DNA of 61,944 bases, from NCBI GenBank assembly GCA_002701295.1, contig NZUJ01000122.1, forward strand, positions 1 through 61,944. The letters are read 5' to 3'. Numbering within the stretch: the first letter of the stretch is position 1; each line of letters starts with the position of its first letter. Below, piece after piece: positions 9,566 through 17,431 of this stretch. The position numbers and the translations under genes were made by a program. The notes beneath the pieces are model-generated. The model worked only from the letters and a program-made list of their open reading frames with translations, ran no database searches and had not been told where the DNA came from. The stretch comes from Ponticaulis sp. (GTDB taxonomy: Bacteria; Pseudomonadota; Alphaproteobacteria; Caulobacterales; Hyphomonadaceae).

Positions 9566-10297
9566 TTGGCAGACGCAGTTGAACTGAGCATTGTGGTTCC
9601 GGTCCACAACGAAGCCGGGAATGCACAGAATCTGGCGCGGGAAATCGCTGAGTCGCTGTCGGGGCGCGCCTTTGAGCTGATTTTCGTGAATGATGCGTCG
9701 ACTGATGAAACTCTCGACGAACTGATGGCTCTCAAGACAGAGATCCCGCAACTGCGCATTCTGTCCCATCGGAAAAATGCCGGGCAGAGCCGTGCCATTC
9801 GCACAGGCTTTCATGCGGCCAGCGCGCCAATCATTGGCACGCTTGACGGCGACGGACAGAATGACCCTGCGGATCTTCCAGAACTTTATCGCCGTCTGAC
9901 GCGGCCAGATGCACCGGAAAAGCTCGTCATGGTGATGGGCCGACGCGCAAGCCGCAAGGACACCGCCTGGAAGCGTTTCGGGTCCCGATTTGCCAATGCC
10001 ATCCGCCAGAAACTGTTGAAGGACGGCTGTGACGACTCAGGCTGCGGCCTCAAAGTGCTCAAACGCGACGTCTTTATGAACCTGCCCTATTTCGATCATA
10101 TGCACCGTTACATGCCGGCGCTCATCGTGGCCGATGGTTATGAAGCGGAGTTTGTAAACGTAAACCATCGCGGCCGCGTCCATGGCGTGTCAAAATACAC
10201 GAACTTCGGACGGCTCGGCGCAGCACTGTCTGACTTAAGAGGCGTCACCTGGCTCATGAAACGCCGCCGCCTGCCGCACGGTGTCGACGAATTGTAG
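9566..10297 (+). CDS. GT2 polyprenyl-phosphate glycosyltransferase (DPM1/DPMS-like)
   Basis: This 243-residue enzyme has the GT2 N-terminal pattern LSIVVPVHNEAGN, FVNDASTDET, the metal-site TLDGDGQNDPADLP and a later KRRRLPHG-type basic tail. The absence of C-terminal membrane helices and the size match DPM1-like dolichyl/undecaprenyl-phosphate mannose or glucose synthases. The product would feed the divergently encoded GT39 transferase at 7502-9445. The start is a TTG at 9566 with GGAG eight bases upstream; no ATG lies close by in frame. In the region GCDDSGCGLKVLKR the conserved Asp/Cys of the family appear. Confidence 0.87.
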   Translation: MADAVELSIVVPVHNEAGNAQNLAREIAESLSGRAFELIFVNDASTDETLDELMALKTEIPQLRILSHRKNAGQSRAIRTGFHAASAPIIGTLDGDGQNDPADLPELYRRLTRPDAPEKLVMVMGRRASRKDTAWKRFGSRFANAIRQKLLKDGCDDSGCGLKVLKRDVFMNLPYFDHMHRYMPALIVADGYEAEFVNVNHRGRVHGVSKYTNFGRLGAALSDLRGVTWLMKRRRLPHGVDEL

Positions 10298-10333
10298 TTT
10301 CTATGCTTAGCTTTCACGCGTGGAGCTTTAAGC

Positions 10334-10894
10334 ATGTTTGGGATGATGGCGTCAGGTGCAGCAGCTGCTCGCTTGGAAGAGCGAAGGCTCCGCGCCAATG
10401 GCAAGGGTAAGCGAAGGGGACGACCACTAATGGCTATTTTCGGCATATTTCCACTGCTCATTATTCCAGTGGTCATCTACAATCTCATGGCATTCGTGTT
10501 TTCCGGTGGGGGTGAAACCACTGTCGAAGCTGGGGTTGCCTCCAGCCCGGCAATTCTTGAAAGCCTCAGCCAGCCAATGATGTCGCTGCCGATGGTTTCA
10601 GGCGCAAACTGGACCATGACAGGCGGTGATCTCCTGATCCTGCTGGGTCTTGTTTTTCTTTTTGCTGAAATCCTGAAATCCACCAGCACCGGCACAGCCA
10701 CCATCATGAATCACGCGATCTCGATGATCCTCTTCATCGTGTGTCTGGTCGAGTTTCTGCTGTTCAGCAATTTCGCAACATCGGTCTTCTTCATCCTGAC
10801 CATGACAACATTGCTGGATGTTCTTGCAGGCGTCGTTGTGACCATCGTCTCCGCGCGGCGCGACTTTGCCGTCGGCGAAGGGTTCAGCGGCTAA
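10334..10894 (+). CDS. Small integral membrane protein, unknown function
   Basis: A 186-residue protein with a basic N-terminus (LEERRLRANGKGKRRGR) followed by about four hydrophobic helices: one at residues 33-55, one around 100-115 and two more before the end. A polar loop after the first helix (GGGETTVEAG) is probably periplasmic. An inner ATG at 10430 with GGGGA upstream could be the true start and would remove the basic region; the ATG at 10334 has GGAG at good spacing. It follows the GT2 gene by 36 bases and is closed by a terminator hairpin. No family is recognised. Confidence 0.7.
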   Translation: MFGMMASGAAAARLEERRLRANGKGKRRGRPLMAIFGIFPLLIIPVVIYNLMAFVFSGGGETTVEAGVASSPAILESLSQPMMSLPMVSGANWTMTGGDLLILLGLVFLFAEILKSTSTGTATIMNHAISMILFIVCLVEFLLFSNFATSVFFILTMTTLLDVLAGVVVTIVSARRDFAVGEGFSG

Positions 10895-10921
10895 GCATTC
10901 GAGGAAATCATATAAGGGATC

Positions 10922-10944
10922 AGGGCGCCTCAAGCGCCCTTTTT
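10922..10944 (+). terminator. Rho-independent terminator
   Basis: A seven-base-pair hairpin (AGGGCGC, loop CTCAA-type, GCGCCCT) is followed by TTTTT. It ends transcription of the membrane protein gene at 10334-10894. Confidence 0.85.
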
Positions 10945-11075
10945 CATGCAAAGATCAGAATGACCAGCGCAAAAATCGCAAGGTCATAAACCCACCAGCG
11001 CCAGGTCCGGCGCTCCTCAGGCTCATCATTCAGGTCGACGCGCTCAGTCAGCAGCAGAGGCTCGGACAGATCCAT
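10944..11075 (-). CDS. 43-residue single-span membrane protein
   Basis: A short reading frame runs from ATG at 11075 to TGA at 10944-10946. It encodes an acidic/basic N-terminal half (MDLSEPLLLTERVDLNDEPE then ERRTWRWW) and one C-terminal helix, YDLAIFALVILIFA. The Trp-rich belt in front of the hydrophobic helix, ending at the stop, is typical of real small bitopic proteins rather than a random frame. A G-rich ribosome-binding site (AAGGGGGG) precedes the ATG by a suitable distance. It lies convergent to the preceding membrane protein gene, with its stop touching that gene's terminator. The function is unknown. Confidence 0.6.
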   Translation of the reverse strand: MDLSEPLLLTERVDLNDEPEERRTWRWWVYDLAIFALVILIFA

Positions 11076-11547
11076 CAGACAAGCCCCCCTTTTGATTTTC
11101 TCACGCCGGCACTTGCTGCAGCTCGATACGCGCGTTGCGCATTCAGATTCTGATCAGACTGCGGTGTGCTCTGACCAACCAGATGCGCGGTGAAATCAGC
11201 CGATAACCATTCAGGTGAAGATTGCTGGAAGTGTCTGTCACTGGCGCGACGCCCATGGCCTGAGCGCGCAGACGCCCGACGGTCGCCCATTCTCCGATTG
11301 CCACGCTGACGTCGGTCTGATCCGTTCCGGCCAGAACCCGGCTCGCGCGGCGCGTTCTCCCGGTGATAACCGAGCTGCGGATGTGCCAGACTGGCACCAG
11401 AAAGAGCAGGAATACGCGTCATACGAGAAATACTGCAGACTCAATGCCAGATAACACGAATTGTTGCACCCACAACACAATGCCACTCTAACATTTTTTT
11501 CATTTTCTTTTTCGCTTTTATGTGGTATTTAAAACACATCAACAGTC
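11076..11547. other. Intergenic region with no supported gene
   Basis: About 470 bases between the 43-residue ORF and the candidate small RNA. Open frames exist on both strands, including a GTG-started 84-codon frame on the minus strand at 11143-11397, but none has a convincing ribosome-binding site or family resemblance. The last 100 bases are AT-rich with T-runs and probably contain promoter elements for the downstream RNA or xth. Confidence 0.5.
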
Positions 11548-11660
11548 GATCACAAAAAGCGCTTTCCCCCCGCTGATCGGTTGTACAGCCGGATTTCCCC
11601 TCCCGGCTCGCTTAAGGCGACAAAGGCCCGGACCCTCCCCAAGGTCCGGGTGCTTTGTAT
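11548..11660 (+). ncRNA. Candidate small RNA with three C-rich hairpin loops
   Basis: Three hairpins follow each other. The first is AGCG/CGCT (11558-11574) with loop CTTTCCCCC. The second is AGCCGG/CCGGCT (11587-11608) with loop ATTTCCCCTC. The third is a long stem, ACAAAG plus CCCGGACC paired with GGTCCGGG plus CTTTGT (11620-11658), with loop CTCCCCAA. Each loop exposes an anti-Shine-Dalgarno-like C run. Alphaproteobacterial regulators such as Caulobacter GsrN and the CCUCC-motif RNAs of Rhodobacter use C-rich loops to pair with G-rich leaders, so a trans-acting RNA on the plus strand is the best reading. The 3' hairpin may serve as terminator although its T-tract is weak. The opposite strand has a TTTTT after the first hairpin, so antisense transcription is not excluded. 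Confidence 0.45.
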
Positions 11661-11702
11661 CTGGCTACTGACTTGTCATTCGGTCTGACTCGTGGGCATG
11701 AG

Positions 11703-12512
11703 ATGGCCATGTCTGACTTATCGATTGTTACCTGGAATATTAACTCGGTACGCCTGCGTGCCGAACGTGTCGCTGACTTTCTGAAAGAGCATCAACCCGA
11801 TGTGCTCTGCCTGCAGGAAATCAAATGTCGCGAGGCGCAGTTCCCGTCCTCGGTTTTCCGCGATGCCGGATATGAGCATATCCAGATTTGTGGACAGAAA
11901 GGCCTTCACGGCGTGGCGACAGTGTCTCGTCTGCCCATCGAAGAACTCACAGCGCCGGAATTCTGCGGTCAGGGCCATGCCCGTATCGCCGCCAGTCGGA
12001 TTGGCGGCTTTGAGATCCACAACATCTACCTGCCAGCTGGTGGCGATGAGCCTGATCCCGAAATCAACGACAAATTCGCCCACAAGCTCGACTTTCTTGA
12101 CCGCATGGAACGCATTTATGGCGGCCACTCTACAGACGATCCCTTGATTATCGTCGGTGATCTCAACATCGCGCCACAGGAGCATGATGTCTGGTCACAC
12201 AAACAGCTCCTCAAGATTGTCAGCCATACGCCCGTCGAAACAGACGCCATGGCCCGCATCATCAAGGCAGGCCAGTTCACGGACCTCGCCCGCCGCGAAC
12301 ATGAGCCTGGCCAGAAACTCTATACATGGTGGAGTTACCGCGCGAAGGACTGGGCCGCCGCAAATCGGGGACGCCGCCTCGACCATATCTGGGCCAACCC
12401 GGCAGCGGAACCGAAAGCGATTCCCGGCACATTTCGTATTCATCTCGACCAGCGCGGCGGCTTCAAGCCATCAGACCACGCGCCGGTTCAGATGACTTTC
12501 AAGGGCGCGTGA
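11703..12512 (+). CDS. xth: Exodeoxyribonuclease III
   Basis: Endonuclease/exonuclease/phosphatase-fold DNA repair enzyme (AP endonuclease and 3'-5' exonuclease), 269 residues from the ATG at 11703, matching the family length. Visible motifs are TWNINSVRLR, CLQEIKC with the metal-binding Glu, NIYLPAGGDEPD, IVGDLNIAP with the catalytic Asp/Asn, GRRLDHIW and the final SDHAPV with the catalytic His. The ATG six bases further on is an alternative. The stop codon lies in a long inverted repeat shared with the convergent gene downstream. A candidate sRNA lies directly upstream. Confidence 0.96.
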   Translation: MAMSDLSIVTWNINSVRLRAERVADFLKEHQPDVLCLQEIKCREAQFPSSVFRDAGYEHIQICGQKGLHGVATVSRLPIEELTAPEFCGQGHARIAASRIGGFEIHNIYLPAGGDEPDPEINDKFAHKLDFLDRMERIYGGHSTDDPLIIVGDLNIAPQEHDVWSHKQLLKIVSHTPVETDAMARIIKAGQFTDLARREHEPGQKLYTWWSYRAKDWAAANRGRRLDHIWANPAAEPKAIPGTFRIHLDQRGGFKPSDHAPVQMTFKGA

Positions 12513-12546
12513 GGCTTAACCCTCAAGACGGGCGCGCCTCACGCCC
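12503..12546. terminator. Inverted repeat spanning the ends of two convergent genes
   Basis: GGGCGCGTGAGGC at 12503 pairs with GCCTCACGCCC ending at 12546, and the arms contain the stop codons of xth and of the DUF4287 gene. It probably acts as a bidirectional transcription barrier, although neither side has a T-tract. Confidence 0.45.
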
Positions 12547-13099
12547 CGTCATAAGCCTCCTTCACCCATGCCTTCACCTCGGCGTCAAATTCATCAACGG
12601 AGCTTAGCTTCACCAAGTGTGAACACATGGCATTTTTAGACGCCTCAAGCCGCCCTTCAGGCGCCCGCCCCTTATTGTTGATGCCAAGATCAATCCGCGT
12701 TTTCGTCGCGGGCGTCACCAGCGCAAACTGTTTCGACCGTCGCAGAGAGACGCTCGATTTTTTCGGTGCGACCTCCACATCTTCTCCCAGTGTTTCAGCA
12801 AATGCGATGATAGCGTCGTAAATCGGCTTCAGCTCCGCTTTGTTTCCGGAATACTGCGCGGACACCAGGTCCTCAGCCGACGCATCCGTTGTTGACGCCG
12901 CAGACTTCAACGCCGTGTGCGCCACCAGGTTTGCAAACCCATGCGTCATCCCGTGATCCGCTTTCAGGTGTTTGACGATTTCACCATGCTTCTGAAGCCC
13001 GGAGGCGCCAACAATCTTCAGCCAGTCCTCCAGCGGTTTGCCGGTTTTTTCCGGCATATTGGCAATCATGCTTGCCGCCATTTCTTCAGGTGTTGCCAT
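12539..13099 (-). CDS. DUF4287 / DUF5655 domain protein
   Basis: A 186-residue protein. Residues 1-75 match the DUF4287 pattern (MIANMPEKTGKPLEDWLKIV, then KHGEIVKHLKADHGMTHGFANLVAH), seen widely in proteins of unknown function. The remainder resembles DUF5655, a putative transporter-associated small domain (IYDAIIAFAETLG, VSLRRSKQFALVTP, GINNKG). A GGGGGAG ribosome-binding site precedes the start. It is the third gene of an operon with the SRPBCC protein and the ArsR-type regulator, an arrangement often seen for activator-of-HSP90-like proteins. The biochemical role is unknown. Confidence 0.85.
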   Translation of the reverse strand: MATPEEMAASMIANMPEKTGKPLEDWLKIVGASGLQKHGEIVKHLKADHGMTHGFANLVAHTALKSAASTTDASAEDLVSAQYSGNKAELKPIYDAIIAFAETLGEDVEVAPKKSSVSLRRSKQFALVTPATKTRIDLGINNKGRAPEGRLEASKNAMCSHLVKLSSVDEFDAEVKAWVKEAYDGA

Positions 13100-13112
13100 C
13101 GGTCATCTCCCC

Positions 13113-13676
13113 CTACAGTTTTTCAATCCGGTCAAACGGCCAGTTTTCGGTTTTGCAGGCCGCAGGCGTAAACGGCGCCATCAGACCAAACATACCGAGC
13201 AGAAGCCGCGTGCCAAAAGGCACTTTGCCTGTTTCACACATGGCTTTGAGCGTATTGATAATCATCGGACTGCCCTGAGCCATGCTTTTCTCTGTCTGAC
13301 TGCCCGCAACACCGCCATGCGTTGTCAGTGTGAAGTCTACACCGCCATCAACCTCCTTGAGGTCGTATTCGATGGTGACCGGGTCGTCGCTCATTTGTGT
13401 GAATTTCAGCGTGTGGACATAACGATGCGGCGGGCTGAACTCGAGCACTTTGCCCACTACGCTTGTGAACTTGCCATTCGGTGTCTGCATCGCCATTGGC
13501 TCACCAGGTTCCAGCTTGCCTGACGGTGTTTTGCAAACCGCACCAAAGAAGAAGGGCAGCACTTCATCCTGTTTCACCAGTTCGCTCCACACCGTTTCGA
13601 TCGGCGCCTTGATGTGTACGCGATATATTTGCTTCTCTGCCGGCTCGCCTGCCGAAGATTTTTCTTCTGTCGTCAT
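13113..13676 (-). CDS. SRPBCC / AHSA1-family protein
   Basis: A 187-residue START-like fold protein. The opening IYRVHIKAPIETVWSELV is the typical first strand and helix of SRPBCC proteins, followed by VLEFSPPHRYVHTLKF and an acidic strand VTIEYDLKEVDGGVDFTLTTHG. The domain forms a hydrophobic ligand cavity. The substrate is not known, and in these operons the ArsR-type regulator is thought to control it. Its start overlaps the regulator's stop by four bases (ATGA), showing translational coupling. The C-terminus extends about 40 residues beyond a minimal AHSA1 domain. Confidence 0.87.
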   Translation of the reverse strand: MTTEEKSSAGEPAEKQIYRVHIKAPIETVWSELVKQDEVLPFFFGAVCKTPSGKLEPGEPMAMQTPNGKFTSVVGKVLEFSPPHRYVHTLKFTQMSDDPVTIEYDLKEVDGGVDFTLTTHGGVAGSQTEKSMAQGSPMIINTLKAMCETGKVPFGTRLLLGMFGLMAPFTPAACKTENWPFDRIEKL

Positions 13677-14023
13677 GTATCCTGCCCCTTTGCCTGTGCT
13701 GCCTGCTCAGCAGCATATTTCAGCCCCGTCAGTTTTCCGGCCCAGTGACCGGTATAATCATTGATCCAGCGATCATGGATCATCCGGATCGGCGCAGCGT
13801 TCAGATAAAGCCGCCGAGAGCGGCCATCCTTTTCGCTGATGATCAGACCTGCCGCCTCAAGAACCGCCAAATGGTTCATGATGGCGATGCGGCTCACATC
13901 AAAGGCTTTGGCGAGTTCACCGACACGCTGTCCTGGCTGGTCACGTACCATATCCAGAATGGTGCGACGGGTATCGTGCGCCAACGCATGAAACACCGCG
14001 TCCATATTCCCTGATGTAAACAT
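13673..14023 (-). CDS. ArsR-type winged-helix transcriptional regulator
   Basis: This 116-residue regulator starts MFTSGNMDAVFHALAHDTRRTILDMV, the classic first helix of ArsR-like repressors, with the recognition helix around VSRIAIMNHLAVLEAAGLI and the wing at SEKDGRSRRLYLN. No metal-binding Cys pair is present, so it is not a metal sensor of the ArsR/SmtB class and belongs to the SRPBCC-linked group. The leader just upstream contains the direct repeat GGTAAT-AA-GGTAAT (14028-14043 on this strand), a plausible autoregulatory operator. It heads an operon with the SRPBCC and DUF4287 genes. Confidence 0.9.
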   Translation of the reverse strand: MFTSGNMDAVFHALAHDTRRTILDMVRDQPGQRVGELAKAFDVSRIAIMNHLAVLEAAGLIISEKDGRSRRLYLNAAPIRMIHDRWINDYTGHWAGKLTGLKYAAEQAAQAKGQDT

Positions 14024-14027
14024 GTAA

Positions 14028-14043
14028 TTACCTTATTACCTTT
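14028..14043 (-). promoter_or_regulatory. Direct-repeat candidate operator upstream of the ArsR-type gene
   Basis: Reading on the minus strand, the sequence AGGTAATAAGGTAATT lies a few bases before the start codon and contains GGTAAT twice, eight bases apart. It is where an autoregulating winged-helix repressor would be expected to bind. No experimental or comparative support is available here. Confidence 0.3.
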
Positions 14044-14100
14044 TATGGCAGAGTCAATCGCGACGTTGATCGCTTTCAATCAGAAAGGGTTTGAGGGGAG

Positions 14101-14733
14101 TTATCGCCGACGGCGATTGAGACCAGACTTTATCTGCAACCAGGTGTGGCCCAGAATTTTTGGATAGAAAATCAGCGTTGTCACCAGCCCTGCAATCGCT
14201 CCCCCAAGGTGCGCCTCATGCCCGATAGACGGCCCCATGCCCCAGTAAGGCGCCAGAATCGAATAACCGATAAACAGAACCGCAAACAAAATTGCTGGTA
14301 CAGGGATGATCCCCATTATGAGGATCATCATGAATGGCACAAACAAGCTGACAGACACCATGACGCCAGACACCGCGCCTGACGCGCCAACCGCCGCATA
14401 GTTCAGATCATTGAAATGGGCCGCAAACGCCCACAGGTTTCCGACCAACAGAGCGACGAAATAAAGGATCAGAAATCTGCTCCGCCCGAGCAGTCTCGGA
14501 CTTTCAAGCACGGGGCCGAAAAAGAACAGGGTGAACATATTGAAGAGCAAATGCATGAAATCGACATGCAGAAAGCCCGCGGTAAGTACCCGCCAGATCT
14601 CTCCCTGCCGGATTGACCCCACGTGGAAAACAAATGCGTCCAGAAAAGCGAGACTCGAAAACCCGATCAGGGAACTCGCAACGTTCGCAAGGATGAGCGC
14701 AAAGCTGGCAGTTTTGAAAATATTTGGCGGCAT
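14101..14733 (-). CDS. Rhomboid-family intramembrane serine protease
   Basis: A 210-residue protein with six predicted membrane helices. The active-site serine motif GASGAVSG lies near residue 117 and the catalytic His in GHEAHLGGAIAG near 175, with the N-terminal WRVLTAGFLHVDFMHLLFNM segment typical of rhomboids. These enzymes cleave substrates within the membrane. The His here sits in EAHLGG, as in the canonical H-xxx-G arrangement, so it is probably active. The C-terminal tail is strongly basic (NRRRR). No substrate is suggested by the neighbours. Confidence 0.92.
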   Translation of the reverse strand: MPPNIFKTASFALILANVASSLIGFSSLAFLDAFVFHVGSIRQGEIWRVLTAGFLHVDFMHLLFNMFTLFFFGPVLESPRLLGRSRFLILYFVALLVGNLWAFAAHFNDLNYAAVGASGAVSGVMVSVSLFVPFMMILIMGIIPVPAILFAVLFIGYSILAPYWGMGPSIGHEAHLGGAIAGLVTTLIFYPKILGHTWLQIKSGLNRRRR

Positions 14734-14770
14734 TCAGCTTATGTATGAACACCACGTGCTTGCGACAACG

Positions 14771-15457
14771 CTAAACCTGCAGCCTGTATCCGCCAGTCTC
14801 CGTCAGAAGAAGCTTTGAGTTCGCTGGATCAGGCTCGATTTTCTGACGCAGACGATAGACATGGGTTTCCAGCGTGTGGGTTGTCACATTGGAATTGTAA
14901 CCCCAGACTTCGCTGAGCAGCTCTTCCCGGCCCACAGGTTTACCGCTCGACCGATAGAGATATTTCAGGATGTTGGTTTCCTTTTCCGTCAGGCGGATTT
15001 TCCGCCCGTTGGAATCAGTGAGCAGCTTCGCGCTCGGACGGAATTCATACGGCCCAACCTGGAAAATCGCGTCTTCGCTCTGCTCAAAGCTTCTCAGATG
15101 CGCCCGAACGCGCGCCAGAAGAACCGAGAATTTGAACGGCTTGGTCACATAATCATTCGCGCCGGAATCAAGCCCCAGAATGGCATCGGCGTCGGTCGTC
15201 TGCCCGGTCAGCATCACAATCGGTGCACGTACTCCGTCGCGGCGCATCAGCTTGCAGGCATCTCGCCCATCCATATCTGGCAGATCCACATCCAGAAGGA
15301 TCAGGTCGATCCGTCCCTCTTTGGCGATGTTCATGCCTTCGCCAGCGGTGTCCGCTTCCTTGATGGAATAGGCGTCGTAAAGCTCGAACTGCTCTTTCAG
15401 AGCACCACGAAGATCTTCGTCGTCATCAATAAGCAGAAGTGTTTTCGTTGCTGACAT
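14771..15457 (-). CDS. cenR: OmpR-family response regulator, CenR-like
   Basis: A 228-residue regulator with receiver domain (LLLIDDDEDLRGAL, phospho-acceptor in LLDVDLPDMDG, MLTGQ, Lys in YVTKPFK) and a C-terminal winged helix (RLTEKETNILKYLYR, VTTHTLETHVYRLRQKIE). The linker and the sequence FEQSEDAIFQVGPYEFRPSAKLL strongly resemble CenR, the essential cell-envelope regulator of Caulobacter and related bacteria. No histidine kinase lies beside it, and CenR is also often separated from its kinase CenK. GGAGG precedes the start at good spacing. The gene name is by resemblance and not by direct comparison. Confidence 0.8.
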   Translation of the reverse strand: MSATKTLLLIDDDEDLRGALKEQFELYDAYSIKEADTAGEGMNIAKEGRIDLILLDVDLPDMDGRDACKLMRRDGVRAPIVMLTGQTTDADAILGLDSGANDYVTKPFKFSVLLARVRAHLRSFEQSEDAIFQVGPYEFRPSAKLLTDSNGRKIRLTEKETNILKYLYRSSGKPVGREELLSEVWGYNSNVTTHTLETHVYRLRQKIEPDPANSKLLLTETGGYRLQV

Positions 15458-15585
15458 TGTCAGCCTCCGGATCCGTTGCTGGGCTAACCCGTATACACGA
15501 TTGTCAAATCACTTTTGTAGCTCTTTATCGAAAAACAAAAATAACAGACCGTACACATTTGCGTGTGTCGCTGAACATAGCACGT

Positions 15586-15813
15586 TCAGTCGTCACCTTC
15601 GACGTCATCTTCGAAATCATCGTCATCAAGTTCGTCGTCAATGTCTTCGATATCGGCGACATATTCACCACTGACCGAATTCACACAATCGGAGAACAGG
15701 TCCAGCAGCAACTCCTTGCCGAGGTCAGTCGGCTTGACGCCCTTCCCTTCAAGGATGGTCTCAAGGAGTTTCCACGCGGTGTAGGATGGCGACCAGTTTG
15801 TGTGATCAGACAT
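15586..15813 (-). CDS. Small acidic protein of unknown function
   Basis: From the ATG at 15813 (MSDHTNWSPSYTAWKLLE), which has an excellent GGGAGGAAGA site in front, this encodes 75 residues. A helical N-terminal part (TAWKLLETILEGKGVKPTDLGKELLLDLFSDCVN) is followed by an extremely acidic tail rich in Asp and Glu (DDELDDDDFEDDVEGDD). The tail suggests interaction with a basic partner or nucleic-acid mimicry, but nothing else points to a role. It lies between cenR and leuC, on the same strand as both. Confidence 0.7.
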   Translation of the reverse strand: MSDHTNWSPSYTAWKLLETILEGKGVKPTDLGKELLLDLFSDCVNSVSGEYVADIEDIDDELDDDDFEDDVEGDD

Positions 15814-15889
15814 AGCTCTTCCTCCCAGAATTGGGGGAAACATGCCGGGGTTCGCGACATAGCGAAAGGGCTATTCTAAAGCGGAGAGC

Positions 15890-17299
15890 TTATTCCCCGC
15901 CAAGCGTTCCGGAGAGGGCAGCGCGCGCTGCAATACGCGGGCTGACCAGGTGCGTCCGACCGCCCCGCCCCTGACGTCCTTCAAAGTTCCGGTTTGATGT
16001 CGAGGCACACCGTTCGCCTGGCGCCAGCGTATCAGGGTTCATCCCCAGACACATGGAACAGCCTGGCTCGCGCCACTCAAAACCGGCCGCGACGAAAACT
16101 TCATCAAGGCCTTCAGCTTCTGCTGCGGCCCGCACGAGACCAGATCCCGGCACAACCATGGCACGGACGCCTTCAGCCACTTTCCGTCCCTGAATTTCGG
16201 CCGCCGCTGCCCGAAGGTCGTTCAGTCGCGAATTCGTACACGACCCGATGAACACGCGATCAACCTTAAGGTCAGCAATCGCTTCACCCGGCGTGAGGCC
16301 CATATAGCCAATGGCGCGGGTTGCCGCCTCGCGCTTCACCGGATCATCGAATGAAGCTGGTTCGGGCACATTCGCGGAAAGTGGCAGCGCCTGTTCAGGG
16401 CTCGTGCCCCAGGTCACGGTTGGCTCGATGTCTGCGGCGTCAATGTCGATGATATGATCCCACTCGGCATCATCGTCAGAATAGAGCGTCTTCCAGTGAT
16501 TCAGCGCCATTTCCCATGCGCCACCTTTAGGAGCCGCGGGACGTCCTTTCACATACTCGAACGTCACCTCATCTGGCGCCACCATGCCCGCGCGCGCGCC
16601 GCCCTCAATCGAGAGGTTACACAGCGTCATGCGTCCTTCCATATCGAGCGCCTCAATAGCATCGCCCATATACTCAATGACGTAGCCTGTGCCGCCTGCT
16701 GTACCGATCAGGCCGATCAGATGCAGCGCGATGTCTTTGGCTGTGACGCCGGGTTGAACCTCGCCAGTCACCCGCACGGCCATATTCTTCATTTTGCGGG
16801 CACGAAGGGTCTGCGTCGCCAGAACATGCTCCACCTCAGACGTACCGATGCCGTGCGCCAGCGCACCAAATGCGCCGTGCGTAGATGTATGGCTATCGCC
16901 GCAGACAATCGTCATGCCCGGCTGGGTCCGCCCCTGTTCCGGGCCGACTACATGCACAATTCCGTTATTGATATTGCCCATCGGGAAGAACTCGATGCCG
17001 TGCTTCTTCACATTGCGGGACAAAGTCTCCAGCTGGTTCTTGGCTTCAGGGTCGGTAACACCCTCAATGCCCAGCGCCTGACCTTCGGTCGGCGTGTTGT
17101 GGTCCGCGACAGCCAGTGTCAGATCCGTTCGACGTACGGGGCGATTATTCGCCTCCAGTCCGGCAAAAGCCTGAGGCGTCGTCACTTCATGAATGAGATG
17201 CAGATCGATAAAGAGAAGCGCATCGCCTCCCGGAGTTTGGTCGATCAGGTGTGCGTCCCAGATTTTGTCGTAAAGTGTCTTGCCGGTCATTCTGTTCAT
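15890..17299 (-). CDS. leuC: 3-isopropylmalate dehydratase large subunit
   Basis: A 469-residue aconitase-family enzyme that, with LeuD, isomerises 2- to 3-isopropylmalate in leucine biosynthesis. The N-terminus ([15 protein letters not shown]), DGTGAL-like loop at [56 protein letters not shown], and the three [4Fe-4S] Cys in FIGSCTNSR and [10 protein letters not shown] are all visible. The ATG at 17299 has AAGGA upstream; an inner ATG at 17290 is an alternative. No leuD is adjacent, so the small subunit must lie elsewhere. Confidence 0.97.
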   Translation of the reverse strand: MNRMTGKTLYDKIWDAHLIDQTPGGDALLFIDLHLIHEVTTPQAFAGLEANNRPVRRTDLTLAVADHNTPTEGQALGIEGVTDPEAKNQLETLSRNVKKHGIEFFPMGNINNGIVHVVGPEQGRTQPGMTIVCGDSHTSTHGAFGALAHGIGTSEVEHVLATQTLRARKMKNMAVRVTGEVQPGVTAKDIALHLIGLIGTAGGTGYVIEYMGDAIEALDMEGRMTLCNLSIEGGARAGMVAPDEVTFEYVKGRPAAPKGGAWEMALNHWKTLYSDDDAEWDHIIDIDAADIEPTVTWGTSPEQALPLSANVPEPASFDDPVKREAATRAIGYMGLTPGEAIADLKVDRVFIGSCTNSRLNDLRAAAAEIQGRKVAEGVRAMVVPGSGLVRAAAEAEGLDEVFVAAGFEWREPGCSMCLGMNPDTLAPGERCASTSNRNFEGRQGRGGRTHLVSPRIAARAALSGTLGGE

Positions 17300-17431
17300 A
17301 CGTCCTTGAGAGGTGGCGTTTTCTTTCAAGTCAGAAGCTGTTTGTCCAGAGGCTTCACGTGCGTCTTGTCACTGGGCGGTCATTCGGTGTAGCCCGAGGC
17401 AAGTGATCTGCCCCCGTTTCAGGAGCTTCCC

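Noticed and set aside
11143-11397. 84-codon open frame on the minus strand starting with GTG
   Set aside because: No ribosome-binding site and no family resemblance. Two other frames in the same stretch are equally open, so it is not supported as a gene.
16454-17392. 312-codon open frame opposite leuC
   Set aside because: Antisense to a clear leuC; Arg/His-rich shadow composition.
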